The notes: a model not told the origin generated them from the sequence alone. A stretch of 19,654 nucleotides of DNA from Patescibacteria group bacterium (GCA_018818235.1 JAHISE010000161.1:1-19654), one strand, 5' to 3'. Shown: positions 5,355-14,058, numbered from the stretch's first letter. Made by a program: numbers and translations.

Positions 5355-6947
5355 ATGAATAAGCTTGTCGAAGGCACTGAGGATCAAGAATGCCCAGTAG
5401 CTAGTGAGAGAATTCTTGATTCTACACAATCTGATGTGGATCAGATCATGTCTATTTATTCAGAGCTAGCTCTATCTCGAGATACACTGAGAAAGATTGA
5501 TCCGGAATCGAATCAAACGTTTAGCAAAAGAGGAGGAATTTTGTCAGTTCCAAGTAGTGATTTAATTGCTGACTCAATACAGCAGGGAAAGCATTTTTTT
5601 AGACTCAAGAAAAAGGATGGTAATGTGCAAGGCTTTTTGTGGGGATGTTACGATTTTTCGAAAGATGAAAAGTTTTACACGGCCTTTGACAGGGAAGGTA
5701 GCACTACCGAAGAGCATAAGATACTAAAAGCCTATATGGATCGAGGTGAAGTTGCCTATGGGATGGATCTAATGGTAAAGCCTGATTTTCAGGGGACAAT
5801 TTTAGGATTGCGCTTATATCATAATTACTTTTCCCAGCTTGAGGAGCATGAAGTTCGAAAAATGATATTTATGGCCGAAGAAATCGACTCTGTTGAAAAA
5901 GATGGTGAACATATTGCTGTCGGGATGAAGAATGAAGTAACTTTAAAACTACATCGCTTCCTAAATGCCAAGCTCGTTAAAGTAGTTAATGATTCAGTCG
6001 ATATAGACGAAACATTATCGGTAAATCGAGTGTGTAATTACTACATGGTCGATGTACGGTTTGCCCGCATGGTTCTGGGGCAGAAACTTAGACTTTTAAA
6101 TACTAACAACCAGCCAAATAAAACACTGACGGAGTTTCGGGATCGTATTGTAATGCTTACATCTGAGGACAGTCCTGAAGATTATGTTATCAAGGGGATT
6201 TGGAACTTTGACATGAGAGCTCGGCCAAGCCCAAATGAACGAGTGTTTACAGAATCTGGTTGCTTAGCAGCTTCACCGCACGGATGGGGTTCAAGTTTTT
6301 CCTTTGGAGCTCGTGAATGCGATGTTGATACATTAGTGGGACAAGATGGTAGATTTGCTTTCGTCGATGATGTTCCTGTGCAGATTGCCATTCTTGATGC
6401 CTGTTATGCAAGTATGCTTAAGGCTAAACAGATTTTATCTGGCACAGAAAGAATTGAACGAGTGGTTGAGGGCGATATCAATTCTAAGGCAATTACAAGA
6501 GCTGACATTGTCAGTGGTGAGGTTGACCGCTTGGCACGCTTAAAGGGGGCGGATACTCCTACAGTACTCATGATCGGTGTTGTTCAGATGATTGTAGAAA
6601 GTATGAAGAGGAGAGGGCTTGAAGTTCTCTGTACTGACATGGATGAAGCCCTACTAGAGACTGATATTGGAGTGCGACACGGAAGTGAGAATCTACAACT
6701 CATGCAGGAGAGTGACGCGATTTTGGCTACTGGAATGGTCTTAGCTACTTCAACGGTTGATGAAATTATTCAAACTGCCAGAAAATTATCTGTACCTTTG
6801 ATACTATTTGCCCAAACTGGAAGTAACTTTGCTGAAGAGTACATCAGGCTGGGAGTTGATACTGTGATTTCCGAAAAATATCCGTGGTATTGCATGCCGG
6901 GAGCAAGCAATATCACGATTCATCGCAAACCATTAAGCCGTCATTAA
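5355..6947 (+). CDS. GNAT acyltransferase fused to DUF364-like Rossmann domain
   Basis: 530-aa two-part protein. Residues about 25-200 look like a GNAT N-acyltransferase: the segment VKPDFQGTILGLRLYHNYF (about 141) resembles motif A that binds acyl-CoA. Residues about 290-525 resemble the DUF4213/DUF364 'putative heavy-metal chelation' family: a middle block ending DDVPVQIAILDACYASML, then a Rossmann-like segment TPTVLMIGVVQMIV (about 401), an LLETDIG acidic strand and ILATGMVLATSTVDEII (about 455). It is the first gene of an operon with a PLP decarboxylase (12-bp gap to its ATG) and an adenylating ligase, so it probably acylates or otherwise handles an amino-acid-derived intermediate. Metal or substrate specificity cannot be read from sequence. 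The domain calls are by eye; the fusion is unusual to me. Confidence 0.65.
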   Translation: MNKLVEGTEDQECPVASERILDSTQSDVDQIMSIYSELALSRDTLRKIDPESNQTFSKRGGILSVPSSDLIADSIQQGKHFFRLKKKDGNVQGFLWGCYDFSKDEKFYTAFDREGSTTEEHKILKAYMDRGEVAYGMDLMVKPDFQGTILGLRLYHNYFSQLEEHEVRKMIFMAEEIDSVEKDGEHIAVGMKNEVTLKLHRFLNAKLVKVVNDSVDIDETLSVNRVCNYYMVDVRFARMVLGQKLRLLNTNNQPNKTLTEFRDRIVMLTSEDSPEDYVIKGIWNFDMRARPSPNERVFTESGCLAASPHGWGSSFSFGARECDVDTLVGQDGRFAFVDDVPVQIAILDACYASMLKAKQILSGTERIERVVEGDINSKAITRADIVSGEVDRLARLKGADTPTVLMIGVVQMIVESMKRRGLEVLCTDMDEALLETDIGVRHGSENLQLMQESDAILATGMVLATSTVDEIIQTARKLSVPLILFAQTGSNFAEEYIRLGVDTVISEKYPWYCMPGASNITIHRKPLSRH

Positions 6948-6959
6948 TCTTTTTTGATT

Positions 6960-8114
6960 ATGGACAGAAAGACTGAAATCACCAGATTGCTTGAGACGGA
7001 AGGAACTCCTGCCTATGTTTATGATCCGAGAATTGTGCAGAACAAAGCAGGGCAATTAAAGGAGGCTTTCCCAAACCAGCAACTCTATTTCTCTGTTAAG
7101 GCAAACCCGAATGTAGAAGTTTGTCAGGTTTTAGCAGAGTTAGGATTTGAGGCAGAAGTTGTAACTCAGGGGGAACTGGTGGTTTCTCTTAAGGCTGGAT
7201 TCTCACCAGAGAAAGTGTTGTTTGCGGGTCCAGGAAAGACATCTAAACAGATTGAGTTCGCATTGCAGGAGGGGGTGCAACTATTGACCGCAGAGTCAGT
7301 TAATCAGCTCAGACTGATCGATCAAGTAGTAGGAAGCATGAAGACAAAAGCCAAAGTTTTACTACGCCTGAACATCCCATCACTACATAACAAGCAGAGT
7401 GAGTCGATGATGGGAGAAGGATCTCAATTCGGAATAGATACACAGACTTTGTTTGAGAATAAGGAAACTATTCTCTCGTTGAAAAATATAGATATTATAG
7501 GAACCCAGTTTTATGCAGCTTCACAGATATTAGATCCCACGAGGCTTGCCAAGTCAGTACGAATACAAATCGAAACAACTAAACAACTAGTAGATAAACT
7601 GGGGATCAAAATGGACTTATTAGACATTGGTGGTGGCTTCGGCATCCCATACAGTTCTTCAGAATCACCATTGGATTTACAAGCTTGTGCAGCCGAGGTG
7701 CGGGAAGCATTGAAAGAGATTTGCGATAGCCCGACAAAAGTTATTGTTGAATCAGGGCGTTTTCTGGTAGGAGATTGTGGAAAATTTTATACGAGAGTGA
7801 TCGATGTTAAAAAAAGCTTCGGGAAACATTACATTATTTGTGATGGGGGTATGGTTGGTTTTACTCGTCCTATTTTGGTTAATTCTCCACACAAAGTGGA
7901 GTTATTTGATAGTGTTACCGACAATCCAGTTGAAACCTGTGTTATCTGCGGGCCGTCATGCTCTTCTATTGATTGTCTTGGTACTGTTGAGATTTCTGTT
8001 CCTGAGATTGGAGATATTCTATCAGTTGGCGATGCAGGGGCGTATGGCTGGAGCATGAGCATACAGATCTTTCACTGTCTTACTCCCCCCAAGGAATTGG
8101 TTCTGACAGATTAG
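6960..8114 (+). CDS. Type III PLP-dependent amino-acid decarboxylase (LysA/ODC family)
   Basis: 384-aa alanine-racemase-fold decarboxylase. The PLP lysine is Lys47 in YFSVKANPN. The phosphate-binding glycine loop is LLDIGGGFG (about 220-228). ESGRFLVG, the active-site Cys segment CGPSCSSIDCLG (about 331) and GDAGAYGWSMS (about 357-367) are all present, so an active enzyme is expected. The family includes diaminopimelate and ornithine decarboxylases and secondary-metabolite enzymes such as BtrK, which works on a carrier-bound glutamate; no carrier protein gene is visible here. ATG 6960 is preferred over TTG 6954. The next gene starts 23 bases after its stop. In this setting it more likely makes an amine building block than lysine, because no lysine-pathway gene is nearby. 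Confidence 0.88.
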   Translation: MDRKTEITRLLETEGTPAYVYDPRIVQNKAGQLKEAFPNQQLYFSVKANPNVEVCQVLAELGFEAEVVTQGELVVSLKAGFSPEKVLFAGPGKTSKQIEFALQEGVQLLTAESVNQLRLIDQVVGSMKTKAKVLLRLNIPSLHNKQSESMMGEGSQFGIDTQTLFENKETILSLKNIDIIGTQFYAASQILDPTRLAKSVRIQIETTKQLVDKLGIKMDLLDIGGGFGIPYSSSESPLDLQACAAEVREALKEICDSPTKVIVESGRFLVGDCGKFYTRVIDVKKSFGKHYIICDGGMVGFTRPILVNSPHKVELFDSVTDNPVETCVICGPSCSSIDCLGTVEISVPEIGDILSVGDAGAYGWSMSIQIFHCLTPPKELVLTD

Positions 8115-8137
8115 TTGAGATACTCCCCCCTTTAATC

Positions 8138-9676
8138 ATGGATAACATAAGTAAAATTCCAGAAACACGAGAACAACCGGTCCCCATTGATGTTCGATCA
8201 GTATTATCAAAAGGACTAGAGGAGAATCCGGATTCCGTCGCACTAGCTTCTTTGGATCGAGAGTATACATGGGCAGAGTTAGAGTTTTTTTCAGATTGCT
8301 TAGCCCGTTATTATATTGATAACGGATTTAAACCCGGAGACATCATCGCGACATTATCCAGAAACACTCCGGAACTATTTATACATTATCTGGCTTGTTT
8401 TAGGGCTGGGCTGATAAGTGTTACGCTTAAACACATATATACATTGGGGGATATTCAAGCTTGTTTAAGATATGTTGATATTTCATCGATAGTTATAGCT
8501 CAAGATATTGGTGCCAATACCAAGCAGTTTTTTAACGACAATGAAGGAATACAGAAAATTCCTTACGAAACTCTAATCGATGACGCAGTAAAACATCATG
8601 CAAGCCAATCTCCTGATGATGTGATTGATTATCCCACGATCGATCCACATGACCCGTGTATTATCCATTTTAGTTCCGGTAGTACCGGCTCTCCCAAGGG
8701 AATCACACACTCGTATAATAGCCTTGGGCATATGCTATCAAGTATCGCGGAGGGATACGAGATTAACGAACACGATACATTGTTGCCAGCCGTGCATTTT
8801 AGTGCATTTATTACTACCCTAGCTACTTTACATAGAAAGGGAAAGGCTCTGGTACTAGATGATTTTGCTGAGCATAAAATCCTGGAATTACTACGTCGTT
8901 ATCGAGCTACAATTTTAGGGATTGCACCTACAGGTTTTCAAAATTTGATTCGCAATGCGAATACAAAAACTGAAGATTTTCAATCAGTTCGTTTGGCTCT
9001 AACAGGCGGTTACCAGGCATCTACGGAGCTGATAAATGAATTCCGGCGAAAAACGAATGGAATTCTGTTAGATAGCTACGGATTGACTGAATGTGGAATT
9101 TCGCATAGCAGAAGATCTGGTAGCGAGCACATAACAGGTTCCGTGGGACCTGTCATGCCAGGCTTTCAATGTTCAATCAGAAATGAAGAAGGGGAAGTTC
9201 CCATAGGAGAAACTGGAGAAATGTGGATCAAAAGTCCCAGTAATGCGATTGGCTACTGGAACAACCCTGTGGCTCAGAAGCATGTCTTTCATGATGAATG
9301 GATTAGGACAGGAGATCTGATGTACGGTGATGGCGAAGGTAATTATTACTTTGTGGGGAGACTCAATAATATTATTGAAATGCCTAATGGTGAAAAGTTG
9401 CTCCCAGAGACCGTTGAAGTTCTTCTTAGACAACATGAAGAAATTGATCAGGCTGTAGTTAATGGTAGTCAACAAGCGGATAAGTCCGTCATATTGAATG
9501 TATTTATTGCACGTGCTCACAAGGTGGATATGTCAGATACAGAACTTTTCCACGTTTGTGAAACTATATTGCAGTCATATGATGTCGAAAAGAAGATTCA
9601 AATTCACAAAACTTTTCCGCGCACAGCTACTGGAAAAATTGATCGTGTACGAATTCAAATGGAATCAATTGCTTAG
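8138..9676 (+). CDS. ANL-superfamily adenylate-forming ligase
   Basis: 512-aa AMP-binding enzyme that activates a carboxylate with ATP and passes it to a thiol or amine. Core motifs are intact: A3 HFSSGSTGSPKG (about 178-188), A5 DSYGLTECG (about 312), A7 RTGDL (about 390), and the catalytic lysine in A10 PRTATGKIDR (about 500). The A8 hinge reads VGRLNNIIEMPNGEKLLPETVE, a free-standing ligase type. No carrier, condensation or thioesterase domain is attached. It is the last gene of the three-gene operon and is convergent with the exporter gene 22 bp away. The substrate is unknown: fatty, aryl and amino acids are all possible. Confidence 0.88.
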   Translation: MDNISKIPETREQPVPIDVRSVLSKGLEENPDSVALASLDREYTWAELEFFSDCLARYYIDNGFKPGDIIATLSRNTPELFIHYLACFRAGLISVTLKHIYTLGDIQACLRYVDISSIVIAQDIGANTKQFFNDNEGIQKIPYETLIDDAVKHHASQSPDDVIDYPTIDPHDPCIIHFSSGSTGSPKGITHSYNSLGHMLSSIAEGYEINEHDTLLPAVHFSAFITTLATLHRKGKALVLDDFAEHKILELLRRYRATILGIAPTGFQNLIRNANTKTEDFQSVRLALTGGYQASTELINEFRRKTNGILLDSYGLTECGISHSRRSGSEHITGSVGPVMPGFQCSIRNEEGEVPIGETGEMWIKSPSNAIGYWNNPVAQKHVFHDEWIRTGDLMYGDGEGNYYFVGRLNNIIEMPNGEKLLPETVEVLLRQHEEIDQAVVNGSQQADKSVILNVFIARAHKVDMSDTELFHVCETILQSYDVEKKIQIHKTFPRTATGKIDRVRIQMESIA

Positions 9677-9698
9677 AAGTATCTTTAAGGCTTAGTTG

Positions 9699-10883
9699 TC
9701 ATGAAGGTATTTGTTTCCACACCTTTAACATTCCAAGAAACAAAAGAATTAAGACACCACTTCCAATGAATCCTGTGTAAAGAAGTGCCTGATTCAACGT
9801 GAACATTCCTGCCCAATAACCAATGATGGGAGAAGCAATTGCAATAATGAGAGTGCTGCTAAAAGAGCGCACAGATAGTACCGTTGCGCGTATATCTGAT
9901 GATGTCATTCGATTTATGAGAGTATTGGAAAGTGGTAAAACGGCACCTATAAGCGATCGTCCCATAAGTAGAATAGCCAATCCAAACATTGAAACTGTGA
10001 AACCAAGGGTGAGATATGTCCCTATGATTAAAATCACAATTATCAAGAATATAAGCCGATCATCAAACCTCTTTTCAAGTTTTGGTATTATTTGCGCAAA
10101 AATAGCTGCCATAAATAGGGCTATGGCATGTGTTATGCCAAAATATTTTGTTGGTAATTGTATAAGTACTTGATATGGCTGAGTGGACCACAATAAGATT
10201 CCAATCATACTAATTGTTGTTGCGCTTAGTAGCACTATTTTACTAAGAGTAGCCTGACGAAACAAAGTATCCATTGTGACCCTTGTAATCAAATCAATGT
10301 GTCCTGTCTCTTGTAACTTATGTCTTGTTGGTTCAATTAGAGTGAAAACAAGAGGAATTGTTGCTAATACAAAAGGAACCGTAATCCAGTACGCAGCACG
10401 GAGGCTAATAGCAGCAGCAATAAACCCGCCAATGATGCTGACAATTGCTTGGACAGTTGCGTTAATACTCTGGGTTCTACTGGCAATTATTCGATAGCTA
10501 TTTTCTTTCCCTTGCTCCAACAATGTGTCGTACATCGTCGCCTCTACTGTCCCCGAAAAACATACAAAACCAATTGCCCAAAAAAATTCACCAACCATGT
10601 ATTGCATAAAGCCATTTGACGTAGCCCAAAGGAGTATTCCTGTGGAGGCAGCTATTGAACCGGTAAGCAGTGTACTCTTCCTTCCCCACCTATCGGACAT
10701 ATAACCCGATGGAATTTCCAGAATAAGTGTAATAATAGCGAAGAAACCGAGAATAAGAAAAAACTGGTTAACATTTACATTGATGGATTCAAGAAAAAGG
10801 AACATCACACCAGCAAATACCAATGTTCCCCTTAGGGCAGATATAATGTAGAGCTTAACGATGTTTGAACTTATTTTTCTCAT
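9699..10883 (-). CDS. Major facilitator superfamily transporter (probable exporter)
   Basis: 394-aa polytopic inner-membrane protein with about 12 hydrophobic segments. The signature loop between helices 2 and 3, GYMSDRWGRKS (residues 60-70), is the MFS A motif. The closest general type is the drug/metabolite proton antiporter. ATG 10883 (MRKISSNIVKLY) is preferred because the 29 residues gained from an upstream TTG at 10970 are polar and unlike MFS N-termini. It points at the biosynthetic operon from the other side and shares its repeat-bounded segment, so export of the product, or self-resistance, is the natural inference. Confidence 0.88.
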   Translation of the reverse strand: MRKISSNIVKLYIISALRGTLVFAGVMFLFLESINVNVNQFFLILGFFAIITLILEIPSGYMSDRWGRKSTLLTGSIAASTGILLWATSNGFMQYMVGEFFWAIGFVCFSGTVEATMYDTLLEQGKENSYRIIASRTQSINATVQAIVSIIGGFIAAAISLRAAYWITVPFVLATIPLVFTLIEPTRHKLQETGHIDLITRVTMDTLFRQATLSKIVLLSATTISMIGILLWSTQPYQVLIQLPTKYFGITHAIALFMAAIFAQIIPKLEKRFDDRLIFLIIVILIIGTYLTLGFTVSMFGLAILLMGRSLIGAVLPLSNTLINRMTSSDIRATVLSVRSFSSTLIIAIASPIIGYWAGMFTLNQALLYTGFIGSGVLILLFLGMLKVWKQIPS

Positions 10884-10978
10884 CCAACAGTAAGGAGGAA
10901 AGATAGACAACTCCAAGATCTTAGCACTTGAATGGATTTGGTGTAGCTGGAATTGCTGATCTGACTGCAATTCGTGGT

Positions 10979-11073
10979 GGCTGTTCTTTAGCTATTTGAA
11001 CTGTCGAGCGATTTGAATGTTTTCACCTCTCGCCTGAACGACCAGAATCACCTCTACATCTTCTGATTTGGAC
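10979..11073 (+). repeat. Dispersed repeat R, copy 2
   Basis: Matches 5190-5284 at 74/95 without gaps, starting exactly at the GGCTG core. The sequence left of the core (GCAATTCGTGGT) is unrelated to repeat L. Confidence 0.8.
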
Positions 11074-11126
11074 TGGTGCGAATCCCACTTGGATACGAAC
11101 AACTTTTGAATTCAGACTTTTTATCA

Positions 11127-11165
11127 AGGGCAAGTGGGTCGCTTTGCACCTGTACCTATTGGCTG
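11127..11165 (+). repeat. Dispersed repeat L, copy 2
   Basis: Matches 5156-5194 at 33/39 and ends in the core ATTGGCTG. To the right of the core it continues as repeat Y instead of R. Confidence 0.8.
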
Positions 11166-11184
11166 GGGCTGGTGGATGATTTGC
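11160..11184 (+). repeat. Dispersed repeat Y, copy 1
   Basis: 25 bases from TGGCTGG through GGTGGATGATTTGC, matching 12496-12520 at 23/25 in the same orientation. The two copies flank the DUF4238 gene with a period of 1336 bp. Confidence 0.8.
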
Positions 11185-11223
11185 GAACTGGCAGCTTCGC
11201 GTTTATGGATATATTAAATACAA

Positions 11224-12417
11224 TCAAGATTTCCTCTTTTCGCGAACGGCCTTCAATTTTTCGCTAAAACCACCCCACTCATCAATAGGTAACTCAGTTA
11301 CATACATGCCCGGTACAGTGAAGCTAGAGCTTGGAGGTTTGTTTGGCTGCCGCATTCTAAGAATTATTGGTTTCAGCCTGTTAAATGCGTCCAAATGGCA
11401 ATATTTAAATTTTTTATTACTTCCACACAAGCAAACATGATTTCGTCCGATTTTTTGATAGTCAAAAAACCTCATGTGGAACATCATTTCAAATGCATCT
11501 TTATCTATTTCGTCAAAAAATACTTCTTTTTTTCGAATTACCCCTGTTGTAAATCCAGAGCTGTAGCCCATGTATGCTTGCGATGGATACGCCATCTCAT
11601 ATTTGCCAATTACATTTTCGAGGCTGATTTTCTTTTTACTAATGCATTTGTAATAAGAATTGTTAATGATTGTTTGATTGAATTGCATGAGCAGAGCGTT
11701 GCTTAGAATATTTACCATATTTTCATCTAAAGATAAGATATTCCGATCTGAATGCCAATAAATCGCATAGTACTTCGATGACAAAGGAATCATCACCAAG
11801 GTATCGCGTATACCTATATGCCTATTACTAATATCAAAAAAATTGCTTTTAATACTCAAGGCTGCCGTTGAAACGAATTGATCACTCAACAAAAATTCAT
11901 CGTCGCTTTCTATAATCGTAAATTTATAGCTGTGCTTAATCGATGCTGCTAAGTTCTCCAAGTATTCTTCATTAAGAATTTTCTTCGAAAGTAATGGAAT
12001 TTTGTCATTTCGGCTAATACTAGAAAATTCCTTCAATAAAGCCCCGCTGCGGTAATAAAAAATTATAAATATTGGCAATAACTCTTCGATTTGAGATTTA
12101 ATTATTGAATATTCACATTTGCTCTGTTTGAACTCATCTATACATCGAATTATGTCCTGAATCTTAGGGGCAATTATTGTTTCTTTTTTGCCAAAGAAAT
12201 TTTCAATAGTGTTTCCCCTTAGGTCATCATGCTCATAAACAAATCGTTCACTCATCGATCTATCGATATTCGTCGGGTAAATCTTATAATTATCACCCTC
12301 AAATAGGGCCTCAAAAACTTGCTCATCAATTGCAAAGTTCTTCAATAAAGATATGGGAATGTAATGCTGGTTAGTTACAACATTTTTTTGGTCAGATTCT
12401 GCTGAGTCATTAGGCAT
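11224..12417 (-). CDS. DUF4238-like protein with C-terminal SEC-C zinc motif
   Basis: 397-aa soluble protein. The N-terminus NQHYIPISLLKNFA (about 16-29) is the hallmark of DUF4238, a family of unknown function I know mostly from accessory regions. Near residue 327-345 the sequence GRNHVCLCGSNKKFKYCH is a complete SEC-C zinc-binding motif, the type found at the end of SecA and in many nucleic-acid or protein-interaction proteins. It has its own promoter and lies between the two Y repeats, so it may be a one-gene cassette. A role in defence or nuclease activity is possible, but no catalytic motif is obvious to me. AT-rich codon use matches the rest of the island. Confidence 0.7.
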   Translation of the reverse strand: MPNDSAESDQKNVVTNQHYIPISLLKNFAIDEQVFEALFEGDNYKIYPTNIDRSMSERFVYEHDDLRGNTIENFFGKKETIIAPKIQDIIRCIDEFKQSKCEYSIIKSQIEELLPIFIIFYYRSGALLKEFSSISRNDKIPLLSKKILNEEYLENLAASIKHSYKFTIIESDDEFLLSDQFVSTAALSIKSNFFDISNRHIGIRDTLVMIPLSSKYYAIYWHSDRNILSLDENMVNILSNALLMQFNQTIINNSYYKCISKKKISLENVIGKYEMAYPSQAYMGYSSGFTTGVIRKKEVFFDEIDKDAFEMMFHMRFFDYQKIGRNHVCLCGSNKKFKYCHLDAFNRLKPIILRMRQPNKPPSSSFTVPGMYVTELPIDEWGGFSEKLKAVREKRKS

Positions 12418-12423
12418 GCTTAA

Positions 12424-12429
12424 ATATTA
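12424..12429 (-). promoter_or_regulatory. -10 box of a probable leaderless promoter
   Basis: On the minus strand TAATAT is followed by six bases and the ATG at 12417. Only four of six bases match TATAAT. Confidence 0.4.
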
Positions 12430-12495
12430 GACCAGATCAAAACACAGCTAAATGAGTTTTTTTTGAATCTTGGCAATAGTTCTAAAGTATATTAC

Positions 12496-12520
12496 TGGCT
12501 GGATCTGGTGGATGATTTGC
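12496..12520 (+). repeat. Dispersed repeat Y, copy 2
   Basis: Matches 11160-11184 at 23/25; the two differences are adjacent (AT for GG after TGGCTGG). Sequence left of it is unrelated to repeat L. Confidence 0.8.
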
Positions 12521-12545
12521 ATTTTTAAATGCAGATATCATTGTT

Positions 12546-13583
12546 TTATTTCATTTTCCTAAGATTCTTCCAAGAAAAGGCTCTTTCATAATTAGTACAA
12601 TATAAAATACCCCAATTTTGATAGGCGATAGTATTTTTTGACCATTTCCGTAATAACTTTGTTGTAAGACTAAAATTTGTTCTGTAGCCATGATTTGTTA
12701 GTGGAAGTGGTTGCTTCTTGTAGTATCTTGCTATTTTTTCTTCAACGCTCGCAAGCTTGCTATCTTTTTTATGTGGATTAAGTATTTGTTGAAGTTCTTT
12801 TGTAATCAAAAAATCAATTTCTATATATTTATTTTCTAATTTAATAAGCAGGGTATTTGTGCCACTTTGAGTAGTAATTTTTGTATGTGGCGGAAGGTAA
12901 AATTCTTGATTACTTCCGACACTACCAAATATATCTTGTAAGGAAATTTTATTTCCATTGCTTTCGCCACATTTAACGCGCTGTGTTGCAGCAGACAAAC
13001 CTGTAAATACTGGCTGCGCCTCACATCCAGACCAGTCAAAATAATTTTCATTAATCCAAGAGAAAGTGGCTGTACCAATTAATAGGTAATCAAAAAGGTT
13101 ATTGTTTTTATTTTCGTAGTTAATATTCTGATCAATTTCATTTAATTTGTAATAACCACCAAGTTCTCCTCTACTTGGCCAAAAGTCATCTTCTGAATAA
13201 GCAAAAACCTGTGGAGCTAATAAATTACCAGATCCAGTTTTAAAAAGAGCAATATCAGTAAAACATGTAATTTCTTTTACTGGTACAGATAAATTCCAAA
13301 TTAATAAGCTCAATGTAGCAATTGCAGCAAATGAAATTGATTTTCTAATTGCGTTCCAGTTTTTCTTTTCATTGATCAGTATAGTAAAAACTGTGAAAAG
13401 AACAGCAGCTACTAGTTGACCTCCTATATTTACAAAATAGGCATTATCAATTGGGTAATTAATAAATACAATAAAAATTATTGTAATAACAAAAGATATT
13501 AACATCTTATTTTTCTCAAAATTAGATAAAATCTTTGTTAATCCTTTTGCTGTTAATTGCCTACAAAAGAGCAATATTTTCAT
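12546..13583 (-). CDS. Membrane protein of unknown function, 345 aa
   Basis: Not recognised. About three hydrophobic segments lie in the first third: MLISFVITIIFIVFINY (about 27-43), a second about 52-70 (IGGQLVAAVLFTVFTILI) and a third about 83-97. The remaining 240 residues are polar and contain four Cys (CFTD, WSGCEAQ, VKCGES, LYCTN), suggesting a folded domain that may be stabilised by disulfides if it faces outward. The gene has its own promoter and reads away from the Rep/recombinase half of the island. A surface or host-interaction role is a guess. Confidence 0.6.
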   Translation of the reverse strand: MKILLFCRQLTAKGLTKILSNFEKNKMLISFVITIIFIVFINYPIDNAYFVNIGGQLVAAVLFTVFTILINEKKNWNAIRKSISFAAIATLSLLIWNLSVPVKEITCFTDIALFKTGSGNLLAPQVFAYSEDDFWPSRGELGGYYKLNEIDQNINYENKNNNLFDYLLIGTATFSWINENYFDWSGCEAQPVFTGLSAATQRVKCGESNGNKISLQDIFGSVGSNQEFYLPPHTKITTQSGTNTLLIKLENKYIEIDFLITKELQQILNPHKKDSKLASVEEKIARYYKKQPLPLTNHGYRTNFSLTTKLLRKWSKNTIAYQNWGILYCTNYERAFSWKNLRKMK

Positions 13584-13590
13584 TGAAGAG

Positions 13591-13596
13591 ATGATA
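13591..13596 (-). promoter_or_regulatory. -10 box upstream of the 345-aa membrane protein gene
   Basis: TATCAT on the minus strand, seven bases before the ATG at 13583, again consistent with a leaderless mRNA. Confidence 0.4.
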
Positions 13597-13686
13597 GCAT
13601 TATTATTCTTCTATAATAAATATGATCTAATTTGCTGAGTGGACTTCTCGGCCGTTTTCTCCATGGTCTTAAAACCCAATATGGTG

Positions 13687-13692
13687 TATAAT
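13687..13692 (+). promoter_or_regulatory. -10 box of a probable leaderless promoter
   Basis: A perfect TATAAT followed by six bases and ATG 13699. It fixes the start of the 119-aa gene downstream of the longer open frame that begins at 13639. No good -35 is visible. Confidence 0.55.
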
Positions 13693-13698
13693 ATACGC

Positions 13699-14058
13699 AT
13701 GAAACAAACATCATTAATAAAAACAAATATTCAAGAAAACATTGATTCTGCAAATGAAGAAAGGGCAAAACCTGTTGAAGTTGTACTCATAGAGCAAACT
13801 GAAAAGAAATATAAAATGCTCATTCTTATGGGGTCTCTCTTGTTCTGGTTGGGTATTGTCTTAATGCTATACAACATCAATGAATTCTTTGATCTAGAAC
13901 AAGATTATGGAAAAAGTACTTTCGAGACGTTAATGACTTTAAATTATCAATCCATTGTTGAAGATGAACCTGCTATTCGAATAGCATTGTGGGGATCTAT
14001 TACTGGATTTGTCGTAAATCGTCTCGGCAAGCTGTTTGCTTGGTGGAATAACGGATAA
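13699..14058 (+). CDS. Small membrane protein, 119 aa
   Basis: Not recognised. A polar N-terminal 38 residues (MKQTSLIKTNIQEN...) precede a strong membrane segment LILMGSLLFWLGIVLMLYNI (about 42-61). An acidic middle follows, then a second, weaker hydrophobic stretch IRIALWGSITGFVVNRLG (about 95-112) ending in WW. The start is set by the perfect TATAAT six bases upstream. It is followed 40 bp later by another small membrane protein, and both precede the replication initiator, the order seen in small filamentous-phage-like and satellite elements. No coat-protein or Zot homology can be claimed. Confidence 0.6.
   Translation: MKQTSLIKTNIQENIDSANEERAKPVEVVLIEQTEKKYKMLILMGSLLFWLGIVLMLYNINEFFDLEQDYGKSTFETLMTLNYQSIVEDEPAIRIALWGSITGFVVNRLGKLFAWWNNG

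Larger units (their letters stand above)
10884..11223. other. Long intergenic region carrying rearranged repeats
   Basis: 340 bases without a credible gene, between the exporter start and the DUF4238 gene end. It contains repeat R copy 2, then repeat L copy 2 joined to a third flank (Y). In the copy at 5156 the order is L then R; here they are split and in the opposite order. A 63-aa open frame (11076-11267) is a product of the repeats. Confidence 0.7.

Noticed and set aside
8083..8130. TACTCCCCCC repeated at 8083 and 8121 near the decarboxylase/ligase junction
   Set aside because: One copy is coding; the short C-rich match is probably chance.
11076..11267. 63-aa plus-strand frame after the exporter gene
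   Set aside because: It is built from repeat L/Y sequence with no start signal.
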